The notes: generated by a model from the letters alone, not told the origin. Numbered from the stretch's first letter, positions 16,520 through 26,152 are shown. The stretch is 64,000 bases of DNA from JACKCP01 sp034007295 (GCA_034007295.1 JAVERC010000014.1:1-64000), one strand, 5' to 3'. Numbers and translations: made by a program.

Positions 16520-19396
16520 ATGACTTTTTATATGGAAGATTATTTTGCCGGTCCTTTAAAAGATATTGAAAAGCTTGAAAACAGCTTTGTGCTCGATAAA
16601 AATTTTTTAAATCTTTTAAAAGAAATTTCAGAGGCTGGAATTGATGAAAAAAATATTGATGAGCTTAAAATCTGCGGATTTTATTCATCTTTTTTTCAAA
16701 AATCATTTTTTGGTTCAAAAGGATATTTTGACATAAAAAAAGTAACTGAAGAACTTTTTTTAAAACCAGATCAAAAATCCTATGATTACATAATTGAAAA
16801 AAAAGCAGCCTCTTTTGATGACCTTAAACTTTTTTTGTTCAAGGCTGTAAAAAAAGAACTTGCAAAAATTGCTTTCCAGGACATAACAGGAAGAACATCG
16901 CTTGATGAAACCCTTAAATCCCTTTCATTTCTTGCAGATTCAGCTGTTAAAAAAGCCGTTTTTTTTCTTCATGAAGATTTAAAAAAAAATTATGGAACTC
17001 CAAAAAATAAAAATGGAGTTGAGCATAAACTTATTTGTGTTGCAATGGGAAAACTTGGAGCCTTTGAACTTAATTTTTCATCTGATTTAGATCTTATGTT
17101 TGTTTATCCTGAAAATGGTGAAACTGACGGAGAAAAAAAAATCAGTTCAGAAGAATTTTTTACAAGGCTTGTGAGAAAATTTACATCTCTTTTCAAGGGA
17201 GTTCTTCCAGGCGAAGATACCTATATTATTGATTTAAGGCTTCGTCCCTTTGGAAACAACGGCCCTCTTATAATGAGCATAAATGCAGTTGATCATTATT
17301 ACCAGACCCAGGGCAGGGAATGGGAAAGATATGCACTCATAAAATCAAGGTGTATCACAGGAAAAAAATCAGACATTAAAAAATTTTATGAAAACATAAC
17401 CCCTTTTGTATTCAGAAGATATCTTGATTATGGAGCATTTGATTCCATGAGGGATATGAAAAGTAAAATTATTTTTGAGATTAAAAGAAAAGATAATGAA
17501 GACAATATAAAAAACGGTTCCGGTGGAATAAGAGAAATAGAATTTTTCGGCCAGATTTTTCAGCTGATAAGAGGCGGTATAGATAAAAGATTCAGAGCAA
17601 AAAGAATTATTGAAATTTTAAGGCTTCTTGGCAGTGAAAACATGATTTTAGAAGAAACAGCAGCAGGACTTGAATCGGCCTATATTTTTTTAAGGCTTGC
17701 AGAAAACAGGATTCAGCAGCTTGAAGGCAGACAGACTCACAATCTCCCAAAAAATGAACAGGATTTAAAAAAAATAGCATTAAGCCTTGGCTTTTCTACG
17801 TCTGATGAATTTATAGAATTTGTAAGTGAAAAAAGAAATTATGTTCATTCTCATTTTATGGCTGTTTTAAAGGACGATTCAAACTCAGATGATGGAGATG
17901 ATTTTTATTTTAAAATGTTTTGGGACTCGCCTGATGAAAATCAATTGAAATTTATGGAATCAATTGAGGAAGCAGGCACTAAATTGGAACCTGAATTTCT
18001 TAAAATTTTAAATAATTTTAAAAAGGAAATTTTAAATTCAAGAATAACACCTGAAACCATTGGACGATTAGACAGGCTCATGCCTGTTCTTATTAAGGAA
18101 ATGATCAGCTCTAATATTGATTATGAGGCTTGCACCAGGATTATAGGCCTTGTTTCAGTAATAATAAAAAAAAGCTGTTATATTTCACTTTTGTTTGAAA
18201 ATCCAGCTTCTGTTTATCATCTTGTAAAATTATTCAAGGAAAGTTCATGGGTTGGGAATTATCTGAAAAATCATCCTGTTCTTTTGGATGAGCTTCTTGA
18301 TTCAAGAACTCTTTATTATCCCCCTGAAAAAGATGAAATGTCTGTAATTCTTGATTCAAGGGTTTCAGGTGTACAGTTTGAGGATACTGAAAGACTTCTT
18401 GAAACAATATGCATATTCAGGCAGAGCATGATTTTAAGGGTAGCTTCGGCAGAAATTTCAGGTGAATATCCTTTGATGAAAATAAGCGACAGGCTTACAG
18501 AGCTTGCAGAAGTAATAATTGAAAGGGTTCTTCAAAAGGCATGGGTTGAGCTTGTTGAAAAACACGGCTATCCAGTTGATGAATCTGGTGAAATTCTTCT
18601 TAATCCAGGTATTGCGGTTATTGCCTATGGAAAACTTGGAGGCATAGAGCTTGGTTATGGTTCAGATCTTGATCTTGTTTTTGTTCATAAAGATGTAAAA
18701 GGCTCAACATCAGGTGTAAGAAGTATTCCCTGTGTTCAGTTTTATGCAAAGCTTGCACAAAAAGTGCTTTCTTATTTAAGCATAAGAACTTCTGCAGGCA
18801 AAATGTATGAAATAGACCTAAGATTAAGGCCTGGCGGAAGTTCTGGTGTAATAATTGTGTCTTTTTCTTCTTTTGCAGATTATTTTTATTCAAAGGCATG
18901 GACATTTGAGCACCAGGCATTTGTAAAGGCAAGGCTGATTTTTGGATATGGAAAAATAGAAAGTGATTTTTTTGAAGTAAGGGAAAAAATTCTTTGCATG
19001 AAAAGGGATGAAGAAACTTTAAAAAATGAAATAAAGGACATGAGAAAAAAAATACTTTCAGCCCACGGCCTTTGTCAAAATGGTTTTTTTCATCTCAAAT
19101 ATGACACTGGCGCAATGATGGATATTGAATTTCTTGTTCAGTATCTGGTTTTGAAAAACTCAAATAAAAATAAAAGACTTGCTGTTTTTACAGATATTGT
19201 AAGGATTTTGTCTAACCTTGAAAGGGAAAAAATTCTTTCAAGAAATGAAGCCTCTTTTTTGAGATTTGCCTATCTTGTATACAGGTCAATGGGTCATAAG
19301 CTTGATCTTGTGGAAAAAAAGCCTGTTCTTGACAATGGAAGATTTGAAAGTCTGCGTAAAGGTGTTAGGCACCTTTGGGAAAAACACCTCAATTAA
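16520..19396 (+). CDS. glnE: Glutamine synthetase adenylyltransferase / deadenylase
   Basis: Two-headed enzyme that adenylylates and deadenylylates glutamine synthetase according to PII and glutamine. In 958 residues there are two nucleotidyltransferase domains, marked by GKLGAFELNFSSDLDLMFVY (about 177-196) and GKLGGIELGYGSDLDLVFVH (about 703-722), each with the downstream partner DLRLRPFG / DLRLRPGG. The length and the order (deadenylase first, adenylylase second) are those of the proteobacterial enzyme. The ATG at 16520 lacks a good ribosome binding site; an ATG four codons on is equally possible. Its substrate GlnA is encoded five genes downstream and keeps the target tyrosine. Confidence 0.95.
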   Translation: MTFYMEDYFAGPLKDIEKLENSFVLDKNFLNLLKEISEAGIDEKNIDELKICGFYSSFFQKSFFGSKGYFDIKKVTEELFLKPDQKSYDYIIEKKAASFDDLKLFLFKAVKKELAKIAFQDITGRTSLDETLKSLSFLADSAVKKAVFFLHEDLKKNYGTPKNKNGVEHKLICVAMGKLGAFELNFSSDLDLMFVYPENGETDGEKKISSEEFFTRLVRKFTSLFKGVLPGEDTYIIDLRLRPFGNNGPLIMSINAVDHYYQTQGREWERYALIKSRCITGKKSDIKKFYENITPFVFRRYLDYGAFDSMRDMKSKIIFEIKRKDNEDNIKNGSGGIREIEFFGQIFQLIRGGIDKRFRAKRIIEILRLLGSENMILEETAAGLESAYIFLRLAENRIQQLEGRQTHNLPKNEQDLKKIALSLGFSTSDEFIEFVSEKRNYVHSHFMAVLKDDSNSDDGDDFYFKMFWDSPDENQLKFMESIEEAGTKLEPEFLKILNNFKKEILNSRITPETIGRLDRLMPVLIKEMISSNIDYEACTRIIGLVSVIIKKSCYISLLFENPASVYHLVKLFKESSWVGNYLKNHPVLLDELLDSRTLYYPPEKDEMSVILDSRVSGVQFEDTERLLETICIFRQSMILRVASAEISGEYPLMKISDRLTELAEVIIERVLQKAWVELVEKHGYPVDESGEILLNPGIAVIAYGKLGGIELGYGSDLDLVFVHKDVKGSTSGVRSIPCVQFYAKLAQKVLSYLSIRTSAGKMYEIDLRLRPGGSSGVIIVSFSSFADYFYSKAWTFEHQAFVKARLIFGYGKIESDFFEVREKILCMKRDEETLKNEIKDMRKKILSAHGLCQNGFFHLKYDTGAMMDIEFLVQYLVLKNSNKNKRLAVFTDIVRILSNLEREKILSRNEASFLRFAYLVYRSMGHKLDLVEKKPVLDNGRFESLRKGVRHLWEKHLN

Positions 19397-19399
19397 ATC

Positions 19400-19416
19400 A
19401 ATTACAAAATTGTAGA
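19400..19416. promoter_or_regulatory. Possible upstream activator half-palindrome
   Basis: ATTACAAAATTGTAG resembles the perfect palindrome 80 bases downstream (core ATTACAAATTTGTAAT) with one spacer change. Two related sites upstream of a sigma-54 promoter would suit an NtrC-type enhancer-binding protein. It lies immediately after the glnE stop. Confidence 0.4.
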
Positions 19417-19481
19417 AAATTTCCTTGCATTTTATACATTAATTATTTATCTTACAAAAATGTTGCACGTTTATACCTAAA

Positions 19482-19501
19482 ATATTACAAATTTGTAATA
19501 T
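19482..19501. promoter_or_regulatory. Perfect 20-bp palindrome upstream of glnD promoter
   Basis: ATATTACAAATTTGTAATAT reads the same on both strands. It is centred about 85 bp upstream of the expected start of the sigma-54 promoter, a usual distance for an enhancer-binding protein site. The binding protein is not in this window. Confidence 0.55.
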
Positions 19502-19551
19502 AATTGGCCGAGGGTTTGTTCGTGTTGTTGTATTTTGGGTGTTTTGGGTCG

Positions 19552-19567
19552 TGGCACATAATTTGCT
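19552..19567 (+). promoter_or_regulatory. Sigma-54 promoter of glnD-glnB-amtB-glnA
   Basis: TGGCACATAATTTGCT fits the sigma-54 consensus TGGCACG-N4-TTGCW at every position but the seventh, with the -24 GG and -12 GC at exact spacing. Transcription would begin about 12 bases on, near 19578, leaving a leader of some 20 bases before the glnD ATG at 19599. It makes nitrogen control of the whole four-gene operon likely. Confidence 0.85.
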
Positions 19568-19598
19568 TATTTGAATAAAAAAATTTGGATATGGATAT

Positions 19599-22217
19599 AT
19601 GAGAACAAAAATACTAGCCCACGAATTAAATGAAAAAAAAGAAATGCTTTCAAAAGTTTTTCTTGCAAAGGGTGATGAAACTTTTCAAAAAAAACTTTCA
19701 GATCTTTATGATGAATATTTTATGAAAAGTTTTGAATATATTTCAGATATTTCAAACAGGCTTAATACTCCGTTTGCACTTGTTGCACTTGGAGGATACG
19801 GAAGGCAGGAGCAGGCACCCCATTCAGATATTGATATTCTTTTTTTATTTGAAAATAAGCCGGAAGATGAAGCTGACAGCATAATTAAGGAAATTTTATA
19901 TCCTTTATGGGATTATAAGTTTTCAATAGGACATTCTACAAGAACAATTTCAGAATGCATAAAAGAAGCAAAATCAGAAGTTTTCAATCTTACAGCCATG
20001 CTTGATGCAAGATTTGTCTGCGGATTTTCACCTCTTTATCTGAAATTTGCAGAAAAGTTCAGAAATTATCTTTCACAGTCTCCAAAAAAATTTACAGAAG
20101 AAATAATTTGTGCAGCAGAAAAAAGGCACAATGAGTATGGTAACTCTGAATATCTTCTAGAACCAGATATTAAAAACGGAATGGGAGGTTTAAGGGATTA
20201 TCATACAATAAGATGGATAGGAAAAATTCATTTTGATCTTCAGGAATTAAAGGATTTTCAATATCATGGATACCTTTCAGAAACAGAATATCCCGAATTT
20301 ATTGACACTCTTGGATTTATAACCAGGGTAAGAAATCATCTGCATTTTTTAACAAAAAGAAAATGCGATAAGCTTCATTTTGATCATCAGCTTCAAATTG
20401 CAGCAAGGCTTGGTTTTACAGAAAAAGATGGAAAAACACCTGTAGAAAATTTTCTTGGAGACCTTCATACAAGAATGAATTTTCTAAAAGAGTTTGCTCT
20501 TATGATTGAAAATGAAACAGGAAGACCAAAAAAACTTGGAATTAAAAGAATTTATAAAAAAATAACAGGTATTGAAGGGCTTGAAATAAAAAACAGCCTT
20601 ATTGGCTTTAAGGATTCTGAAAAGGTTATAAAAGACCCGTCTCTTTTAATAAAAATTTTCAAGGAAAGCGGATTTAAAAAAGTACCCATTAATTTGGAAT
20701 CAAAAAGGCTTGTTTATGATCTTGGATATTTAGTTGACGATAATTTCAGGAAAAACCAGGAAAATATTTCTTCATTTGAAAAAATAATGACAATTCCATA
20801 TATGGAAAATCATCCGCTTGATTCAATGCTTAATACAGGAATGATTTCCCATCTGATTCCTGAATTTGCAGAAATTACAGACAGGATTCAGTACAATGAC
20901 TACCATATTTATCCTGTTGCAAGGCATAGTATAAGAGCTGTCCAATATGTTCAAAAGCTTATTTCAGACAAGGCAGGCCTTAAAAATTCAGATTTATATT
21001 CTTCAATATATTCGGAAATAAGACCAAAAAGGGTTTTTTTGTGGGCTGTGTTTCTGCATGATATTGGAAAGGGGCAGGAAGGCGAAGATCACAGCATTTC
21101 AGGAGCAGAAATAGTAAAAGATATTTTAGAGCGGTTTGATATGAAAAAAGAGCACATAGAAACTGTTTCATTTTTAATAGAAAATCATCTTTACCTTGTA
21201 AAAACAGCCACAAGAAGGGATATTTTTGATGAGGAAACAATTACTGCATGTGCAATGAAAATAAAAAGTGCCATGCGTCTTAAAATGCTTTTTCTTCTTA
21301 CTCTTGCAGATTCCATTGCAACAGGTCCAAAAGCCTGGTCTGAGTGGAATGAAAGCCTTATTACCTCACTTTTTCTAAAAACATTGAAAGTTCTTGAAAA
21401 GGGGAATCTTTCAGCTCCAAATGCAATCCGTCATCTTGAGAAGAAAACATTTGAAATTTCAAAGGTTTTAAAGGGGTTAACCCCTGATGCAGAGGCAATT
21501 GTTGCAAAAATGCCTCCCTCATATATTTTTGAACTTTCAAATTCAGATATTCTTTTGCATGCAAAACTTTATACAGAGCTTGTAAAATCAGATCATCCAT
21601 TTGTAATGGAAGTGGAAAAAAACAAGGATTCAGGGTTGAGAAGGGTATTTTTTTGTGCCAAGGACAGGCCCGGATTTTTTTCAAGTGCTGCCGGAGCATT
21701 TACAGTAAACAATATGGATATTCTTGATGCAAGGGCATTTGGCTGGAAAAATTCAATTGCATTAAGCATTTTTACGGTAACAGCTCCACTTGATACTGTA
21801 TACGAATCAAGGGTCTGGGATAAAACCAGAAATGATCTTGAAAAAACTTTGAAAAATGAGTTTGATTTGAAATCAGCAGTAACAACAAGAAAAAAAAGTG
21901 TTTTAAATAACAATGATGTTTTCAATGCAAAGGATTATGTGAAAATAGACAATGATTCTTCAAGTTTTTATTCAATAGTTGAAGTCCATACAAAAGATTA
22001 TCCAGGTCTTTTGTTTGATCTTACAAATGTTTTGTTCAGGTTTGGAATTGATATAAAAAGTGCAAAAATTGCAACCAAGGTTTTACAGGTAGTTGACGTT
22101 TTTTATGTAAGCTCCATAGAAGGCACAAAGCTTTCCTATGAAAAAGGTGAAATAGTGAGAAGTGAAATTTTAAGGGAATTATCAGAAATCAAGGAGGAAA
22201 ATTATGAAAAAAATTGA
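19599..22217 (+). CDS. glnD: PII uridylyltransferase / uridylyl-removing enzyme
   Basis: Primary nitrogen sensor that uridylylates PII when glutamine is low and removes UMP when it is high. The 872 residues contain the nucleotidyltransferase motif GGYGRQEQAPHSDIDIL (about 65-81), the PII-uridylyltransferase family domain, an HD hydrolase domain (FLHDIGKGQEGEDHS, near 483-497), and two C-terminal ACT domains (VFFCAKDRPGFFSSAAG and SIVEVHTKDYPGLLFDLTN) that bind glutamine. The end overlaps glnB by 14 bases, so enzyme and substrate are translated together. It is first behind the sigma-54 promoter. Confidence 0.95.
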   Translation: MRTKILAHELNEKKEMLSKVFLAKGDETFQKKLSDLYDEYFMKSFEYISDISNRLNTPFALVALGGYGRQEQAPHSDIDILFLFENKPEDEADSIIKEILYPLWDYKFSIGHSTRTISECIKEAKSEVFNLTAMLDARFVCGFSPLYLKFAEKFRNYLSQSPKKFTEEIICAAEKRHNEYGNSEYLLEPDIKNGMGGLRDYHTIRWIGKIHFDLQELKDFQYHGYLSETEYPEFIDTLGFITRVRNHLHFLTKRKCDKLHFDHQLQIAARLGFTEKDGKTPVENFLGDLHTRMNFLKEFALMIENETGRPKKLGIKRIYKKITGIEGLEIKNSLIGFKDSEKVIKDPSLLIKIFKESGFKKVPINLESKRLVYDLGYLVDDNFRKNQENISSFEKIMTIPYMENHPLDSMLNTGMISHLIPEFAEITDRIQYNDYHIYPVARHSIRAVQYVQKLISDKAGLKNSDLYSSIYSEIRPKRVFLWAVFLHDIGKGQEGEDHSISGAEIVKDILERFDMKKEHIETVSFLIENHLYLVKTATRRDIFDEETITACAMKIKSAMRLKMLFLLTLADSIATGPKAWSEWNESLITSLFLKTLKVLEKGNLSAPNAIRHLEKKTFEISKVLKGLTPDAEAIVAKMPPSYIFELSNSDILLHAKLYTELVKSDHPFVMEVEKNKDSGLRRVFFCAKDRPGFFSSAAGAFTVNNMDILDARAFGWKNSIALSIFTVTAPLDTVYESRVWDKTRNDLEKTLKNEFDLKSAVTTRKKSVLNNNDVFNAKDYVKIDNDSSSFYSIVEVHTKDYPGLLFDLTNVLFRFGIDIKSAKIATKVLQVVDVFYVSSIEGTKLSYEKGEIVRSEILRELSEIKEENYEKN

Positions 22218-22542
22218 AGCTGTAATAAAGCCTTTCAAGCTTGATGATGTAAAGGAAGCTTTAAACGAAATCGGCATCCAGGGAATGACTGTAAGCGAAG
22301 TAAAGGGATACGGTCGCCAGAAGGGTCATAAGGAAATTTACAGGGGAGCAGAATATGTTGTTGATTTTGTTCCAAAGGTAAAAATTGAAATAGCACTCAG
22401 GTCAGATCGTGTAGAGGAAGCAGTAAAAGCAATAAGAGAGGCTGCAAAAACTGACAATATAGGAGATGGAAAGATTTTTGTTTCACCCCTTGAAAAGGTT
22501 GTAAGGGTCAGGACAGGGGAATTGGACGAAGACGCTTTGTAA
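22204..22542 (+). CDS. glnB: Nitrogen regulatory protein PII
   Basis: Trimeric signal protein that reads ATP/ADP and 2-oxoglutarate. The 112 residues are standard. The T-loop contains the uridylylation tyrosine as residue 51 (EIYRGAEYVVDF), the B-loop is KIFVSPLEKVVRVRTGE-like near residues 90-105, and the two PII signature regions are intact. AAGGAGGAAA lies just before the ATG, within the end of glnD. With GlnD upstream and AmtB downstream it could control either the transporter or GlnE; the presence of Tyr51 together with GlnD argues for uridylylation. Confidence 0.96.
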   Translation: MKKIEAVIKPFKLDDVKEALNEIGIQGMTVSEVKGYGRQKGHKEIYRGAEYVVDFVPKVKIEIALRSDRVEEAVKAIREAAKTDNIGDGKIFVSPLEKVVRVRTGELDEDAL

Positions 22543-22576
22543 AATCAGTTTACCAAAGTCTTATAACGGAGAAAAA

Positions 22577-23788
22577 ATGAATTCTTCAGATATAGTTTTC
22601 ATGTTTGTATCAACATCATTTGTAATGTTTATGATAATAGGGCTTGCTCTTTTTTACGGCGGTCTTGTAAGGGCAAGAAATATTTTAAGCATTATAGCTC
22701 AATGCATGGTCTGTATTAGTCTTGTTACCATACTCTGGATTATTTACGGATATTCACTTGTGTTTGGCGGCGATGTTTACGGGTTTATAGGAAATTTTGA
22801 CTTTGTTTTCCTCAAAAATGTCGGACAGGATGCAGGCCCCCATGCTGATAATATTCCGCATATTCTTTTTTGCATGTTTCAGCTTATGTTTGCAGCCATA
22901 ACTCCAGCTCTTATAACAGGTGCCTTTGCTGAAAGAATGAAATTTAAGGCATTTATTCTTTTTACCTTTTTGTGGTCAACATTTGTTTATTTTCCGGTTG
23001 CACACTGGGTCTGGGGAGGAGGGTGGATTGGCACTCACGGAGGACTCGATTTTGCAGGGGGTACAGTTATTCATATAAATTCGGCTGTGGCAGCACTTGC
23101 AGGAGCAATTGCAGTTGGAAAAAGAAAAGACTGGCCTTTAGAGCAGATAAAGCCTCACAATCTTGGGATTACTTTTTTAGGTGCCGGAATTTTATGGCTT
23201 GGCTGGTTTGGATTTAATTCAGGAAGTGCACTGGCTGCAAACGGCGTTGCAATGAATGCTTTTCTGGTAACCCAGATTGCTGCAAGTGCATCAGCTCTTT
23301 CATGGATGGCAATTGAATGGAAAGTTCACGGCAAGCCTACAGTTCTTGGTCTTGCATCAGGTGCACTTGCAGGTCTTGTTGCAATAACCCCTGCTTCCGG
23401 GTTTGTGTCTGCTTTTCCTGCACTTTTAATAGGGTTTGCAGCCGGAATATTGTGTTTTTACGCAGTTGGGCTTAAAACAAGACTTAAATATGATGACTCA
23501 CTTGATGTTGTTGCTATTCATGGAATCGGAGGTGTTTTTGGAGCACTTTCTACAGGCCTTTTTGCAAGCCTTGCTGTAAATCCTTCAGGAGCTGACGGGC
23601 TTTTTTACGGGAATCCGTCTTTATTTATAATACAGCTTGCAGACAATGCAGCAGTAATTGTTTATTCACTGGCAGTAAGTTTGATAATTTTTAAAATAGT
23701 TGATTTTTTAACCGGTCTTAAAGTTTCACCTGAAGAAGAAAATGCAGGTCTTGATATTTCCCTTCATGGTGAGAAAGCATACAATTAA
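22577..23788 (+). CDS. amtB: Ammonium transporter AmtB
   Basis: Inner-membrane ammonium channel of 403 residues with about 11 membrane segments. Family landmarks are FYGGLVRARN near the first helix, the signature HWVWGGGWIG, DFAGGTVIHINSAVAALAGA (residues near 157-176, including the first of the pore histidines) and VVAIHGIGGVFGAL with the second pore histidine. It sits between glnB and glnA, the normal arrangement in which PII binds and closes the channel. There is no obvious N-terminal signal peptide; the first helix may act as such. Confidence 0.95.
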   Translation: MNSSDIVFMFVSTSFVMFMIIGLALFYGGLVRARNILSIIAQCMVCISLVTILWIIYGYSLVFGGDVYGFIGNFDFVFLKNVGQDAGPHADNIPHILFCMFQLMFAAITPALITGAFAERMKFKAFILFTFLWSTFVYFPVAHWVWGGGWIGTHGGLDFAGGTVIHINSAVAALAGAIAVGKRKDWPLEQIKPHNLGITFLGAGILWLGWFGFNSGSALAANGVAMNAFLVTQIAASASALSWMAIEWKVHGKPTVLGLASGALAGLVAITPASGFVSAFPALLIGFAAGILCFYAVGLKTRLKYDDSLDVVAIHGIGGVFGALSTGLFASLAVNPSGADGLFYGNPSLFIIQLADNAAVIVYSLAVSLIIFKIVDFLTGLKVSPEEENAGLDISLHGEKAYN

Positions 23789-23809
23789 AGAAAATAAGGA
23801 GAATTTAAA

Positions 23810-25222
23810 ATGACACCGACACAGGTACTGGAATTTGCCAGAGAAAAAGGCATAAGGGTTGTAGATATCAGATTTATGGATTTCCCCGGAATCTGGCAGC
23901 ATTTCTCAGTCCCTTTAAGCGAACTCAATGAAGGAAGCTTTGAAGACGGATTTGGTTTTGACGGATCAAGCATAAGAGGATGGAGAGATATCCATGAAAG
24001 CGACATGATAGTTATTCCTGATCCTTCTACAGCAAAAATTGATCCTTTTTTTGAGCATCCAACTCTTGTTATGATTGGAAATATTGCAGATCCAATTACA
24101 CATGAGCCATATGAAAAGGATCCAAGATATATTGCACAGAAAGCTGAAGCTTTTCTAAAAAGTACAGGAATAGGTGATGTATGCTTTATCGGACCTGAGC
24201 CTGAATTTTTTATTTTTGACGAAGTAAGATATTCAAGTGATCCCCACAATACCTTTTTTTCAATTGATTCAATTGAAGCAACATGGAACACAGGAAGGGA
24301 AGAATTCCCAAACCTCGGTTATAAGCCAAGAAGTAAGGAAGGCTATTTCCCAGTACCTCCTTCTGACAAGCTTCACGACTTGAGAACATCAATGATGCTT
24401 GCACTTGAAGATATTGGAATAGAAATGGAATGCCAGCACCACGAGGTTGCAACAGCAGGCCAGGGTGAAATTGACATGAGGTTTAAGCCGCTTGTTGAAA
24501 TGGGCGACCAGCTGGTATGGTTCAAGTATGTAATAAGGAATATGGCATATGTAAAAGGCCATTCTGTAACTTTTATGCCAAAACCTCTTTTTGGAGACAA
24601 TGGTTCAGGCATGCATACCCATGCAAGTATATGGAAAGACGGCAAGCCGCTTTTTGCAGGTGATTTATATGCAGGAATGTCACAGGATGCTCTTTATGCA
24701 ATAGGCGGTATTCTAAAGCACTGCGGAGCATTATGTGCAATTACAAATCCTACAACAAATTCATACAAAAGACTTGTTCCAGGATATGAAGCTCCTGTTA
24801 ACCTTGCATATTCAAGCAGCAACAGAAGTGCAGCTGTTCGTATTCCAATGTATGCAACTTCACCAAAGGCAAAAAGGCTTGAATTTAGAACTCCTGACCC
24901 TTCATGCAACGGATATATGGCTTTTTCAGCAATTCTTATGGCTATGATTGACGGAATTGAAAACAAAATAGATCCAGGCGATCCTCTTGATAAAAATATT
25001 TATGATCTTCCCCCTGAAGAATTAGCACAGATTCCATCTGCTCCAGGCTCTTTAAGCGAAGCTCTTGACTGTCTTGAAAAAGACTGCGGCTTTCTTTTAA
25101 AAGGCGGAGTTTTTACTGAAGAAGTTATTAAAACATGGATAAAGTACAAAAGAGAAAAGGAAATTATGGCTGTTAATTTAAGGCCTCATCCACATGAGTA
25201 TATGCTTTATTATGATATTTAA
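23810..25222 (+). CDS. glnA: Glutamine synthetase, type I
   Basis: Makes glutamine from glutamate, ammonia and ATP. The 470 residues have the GSI signature FGFDGSSIRGW (about 45-55), the metal and glutamate motifs EPEFFIFD, HEVATAGQGEID and the ATP-region block NPTTNSYKRLVPGYEAP. The adenylylation loop reads KNIYDLPPEE with the tyrosine at residue 398, so it can be a GlnE target. It is the last gene of the sigma-54 operon and is closed by a clear terminator. Confidence 0.97.
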   Translation: MTPTQVLEFAREKGIRVVDIRFMDFPGIWQHFSVPLSELNEGSFEDGFGFDGSSIRGWRDIHESDMIVIPDPSTAKIDPFFEHPTLVMIGNIADPITHEPYEKDPRYIAQKAEAFLKSTGIGDVCFIGPEPEFFIFDEVRYSSDPHNTFFSIDSIEATWNTGREEFPNLGYKPRSKEGYFPVPPSDKLHDLRTSMMLALEDIGIEMECQHHEVATAGQGEIDMRFKPLVEMGDQLVWFKYVIRNMAYVKGHSVTFMPKPLFGDNGSGMHTHASIWKDGKPLFAGDLYAGMSQDALYAIGGILKHCGALCAITNPTTNSYKRLVPGYEAPVNLAYSSSNRSAAVRIPMYATSPKAKRLEFRTPDPSCNGYMAFSAILMAMIDGIENKIDPGDPLDKNIYDLPPEELAQIPSAPGSLSEALDCLEKDCGFLLKGGVFTEEVIKTWIKYKREKEIMAVNLRPHPHEYMLYYDI

Positions 25223-25249
25223 TAATAAGGATTGTTAGTTTTTATATTT

Positions 25250-25278
25250 AAAAGCGGCTTATTCAAGCCGCTTTTTTT
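25250..25278 (+). terminator. Terminator of the glnD-glnB-amtB-glnA operon
   Basis: AAAGCGGCTT (25251-25260), loop ATTC, AAGCCGCTTT (25265-25274) followed by a T-run. It starts about 28 bases after the glnA stop. Confidence 0.9.
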
Positions 25279-25283
25279 AAATA

Positions 25284-25322
25284 GCTGCTGAACAAAAAAT
25301 TCTAGTTTTCGGCCAATCACTA
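25284..25322 (-). repeat. Short family-1 repeat copy, inverted
   Basis: Read on the minus strand it gives TAGTGATTGGCCGAAAACTAG, then AATTTTTTGTTCAGCAGC, the left end of the family-1 unit. It follows directly on the glnA terminator. This copy and the next hairpin account for the marked structure in the 391-bp gap 25223-25613; the rest, including the leader of the response-regulator gene, is AT-rich. Confidence 0.75.
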
Positions 25323-25395
25323 AATAAATAAAGACTTTTCTAAGCTTTTCATCAAGACAAAGCTCTGATTTTTATTGATTTGCCATATCTTTAAA

Positions 25396-25440
25396 ACCTG
25401 AATTGAGCGATTTTAAAAATATGAAACGCTCAACTTAGGT
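25396..25440. repeat. Complete palindromic repeat, family 2
   Basis: Arms ACCTGAATTGAGCG (25396-25409) and CGCTCAACTTAGGT (25427-25440), 14 bp with two mismatches, separated by 17 AT-rich bases. Similar right arms recur at 15440-15475, 53438-53451 and, more loosely, 31617-31632 and 60187-60199. Confidence 0.65.
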
Positions 25441-25613
25441 AAAAGTAAATCATTAACCAGGCACCCCATAAAATAATTTGCAATAAAATTTAACTTTTAA
25501 TAAATTACACATTTCTTGAATAAACACCTTTTAAATTTGCTTTTAATATATAATTATATCATATAATTCTTAATTTAAGATTTGCTTGTTTTATATATTA
25601 TCCGGAGATATTT

Positions 25614-25988
25614 ATGGCTCAAAAAATTTTAATTATTGAAGATGATTCAGATTTAAGGCAGGTTTTGAAAATTATGCTTGAACAGGAAAACTATATTGTT
25701 TCCCAGGCTGAAAATGGATTGAGCGGTCTTAAAAAATTTAAAAATGACAGTTTTGATCTTGTGATTACAGATATAATTATGCCTGAAAAGGAAGGATTAG
25801 AAACTATTTTTGAGCTGAAAAAAATTAACCCTTCAGTAAAAATTATAGCTATTTCAGGCGGGGGGCGGATTGCTGCCGAAGAATATCTTCTAATGGCAAA
25901 AAATTTTGGAGTATCAACTGTCTTATCAAAACCTTTTAAGAAAGATGCTTTTTTGTTTTCTGTAAAAGAAGCTCTTGGCATTAAATAA
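25614..25988 (+). CDS. Single-domain response regulator (CheY-like)
   Basis: A 124-residue receiver domain without output domain. The acidic pair is in ILIIEDDSD (residues 9-11), the phosphorylation site is Asp53 in VITDIIMPE, the conserved Ser is in IIAISGGG and the Lys is in VLSKPFKK near the C-terminus. The loop after the Ser is extended (GGGRIAAEEYLL), as in a group of stand-alone receivers from Desulfobacterota. No kinase gene adjoins it. It may receive phosphate from a distant hybrid kinase; this cannot be settled here. Confidence 0.85.
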   Translation: MAQKILIIEDDSDLRQVLKIMLEQENYIVSQAENGLSGLKKFKNDSFDLVITDIIMPEKEGLETIFELKKINPSVKIIAISGGGRIAAEEYLLMAKNFGVSTVLSKPFKKDAFLFSVKEALGIK

Positions 25989-26152
25989 CTGCAAGTCTAA
26001 AATTTATGTTTTTAGTATTTATTGGATTAAAAATTTAATTTTAAAAATCATGGTGTAATAAAAATGAAAATTTATTCTTAAAATCTATTCAAATCCTGTT
26101 CTTGTTAATCAATTTTTTTTGTTATTTTAAAATTTAAAATTCAGGAAAATTT

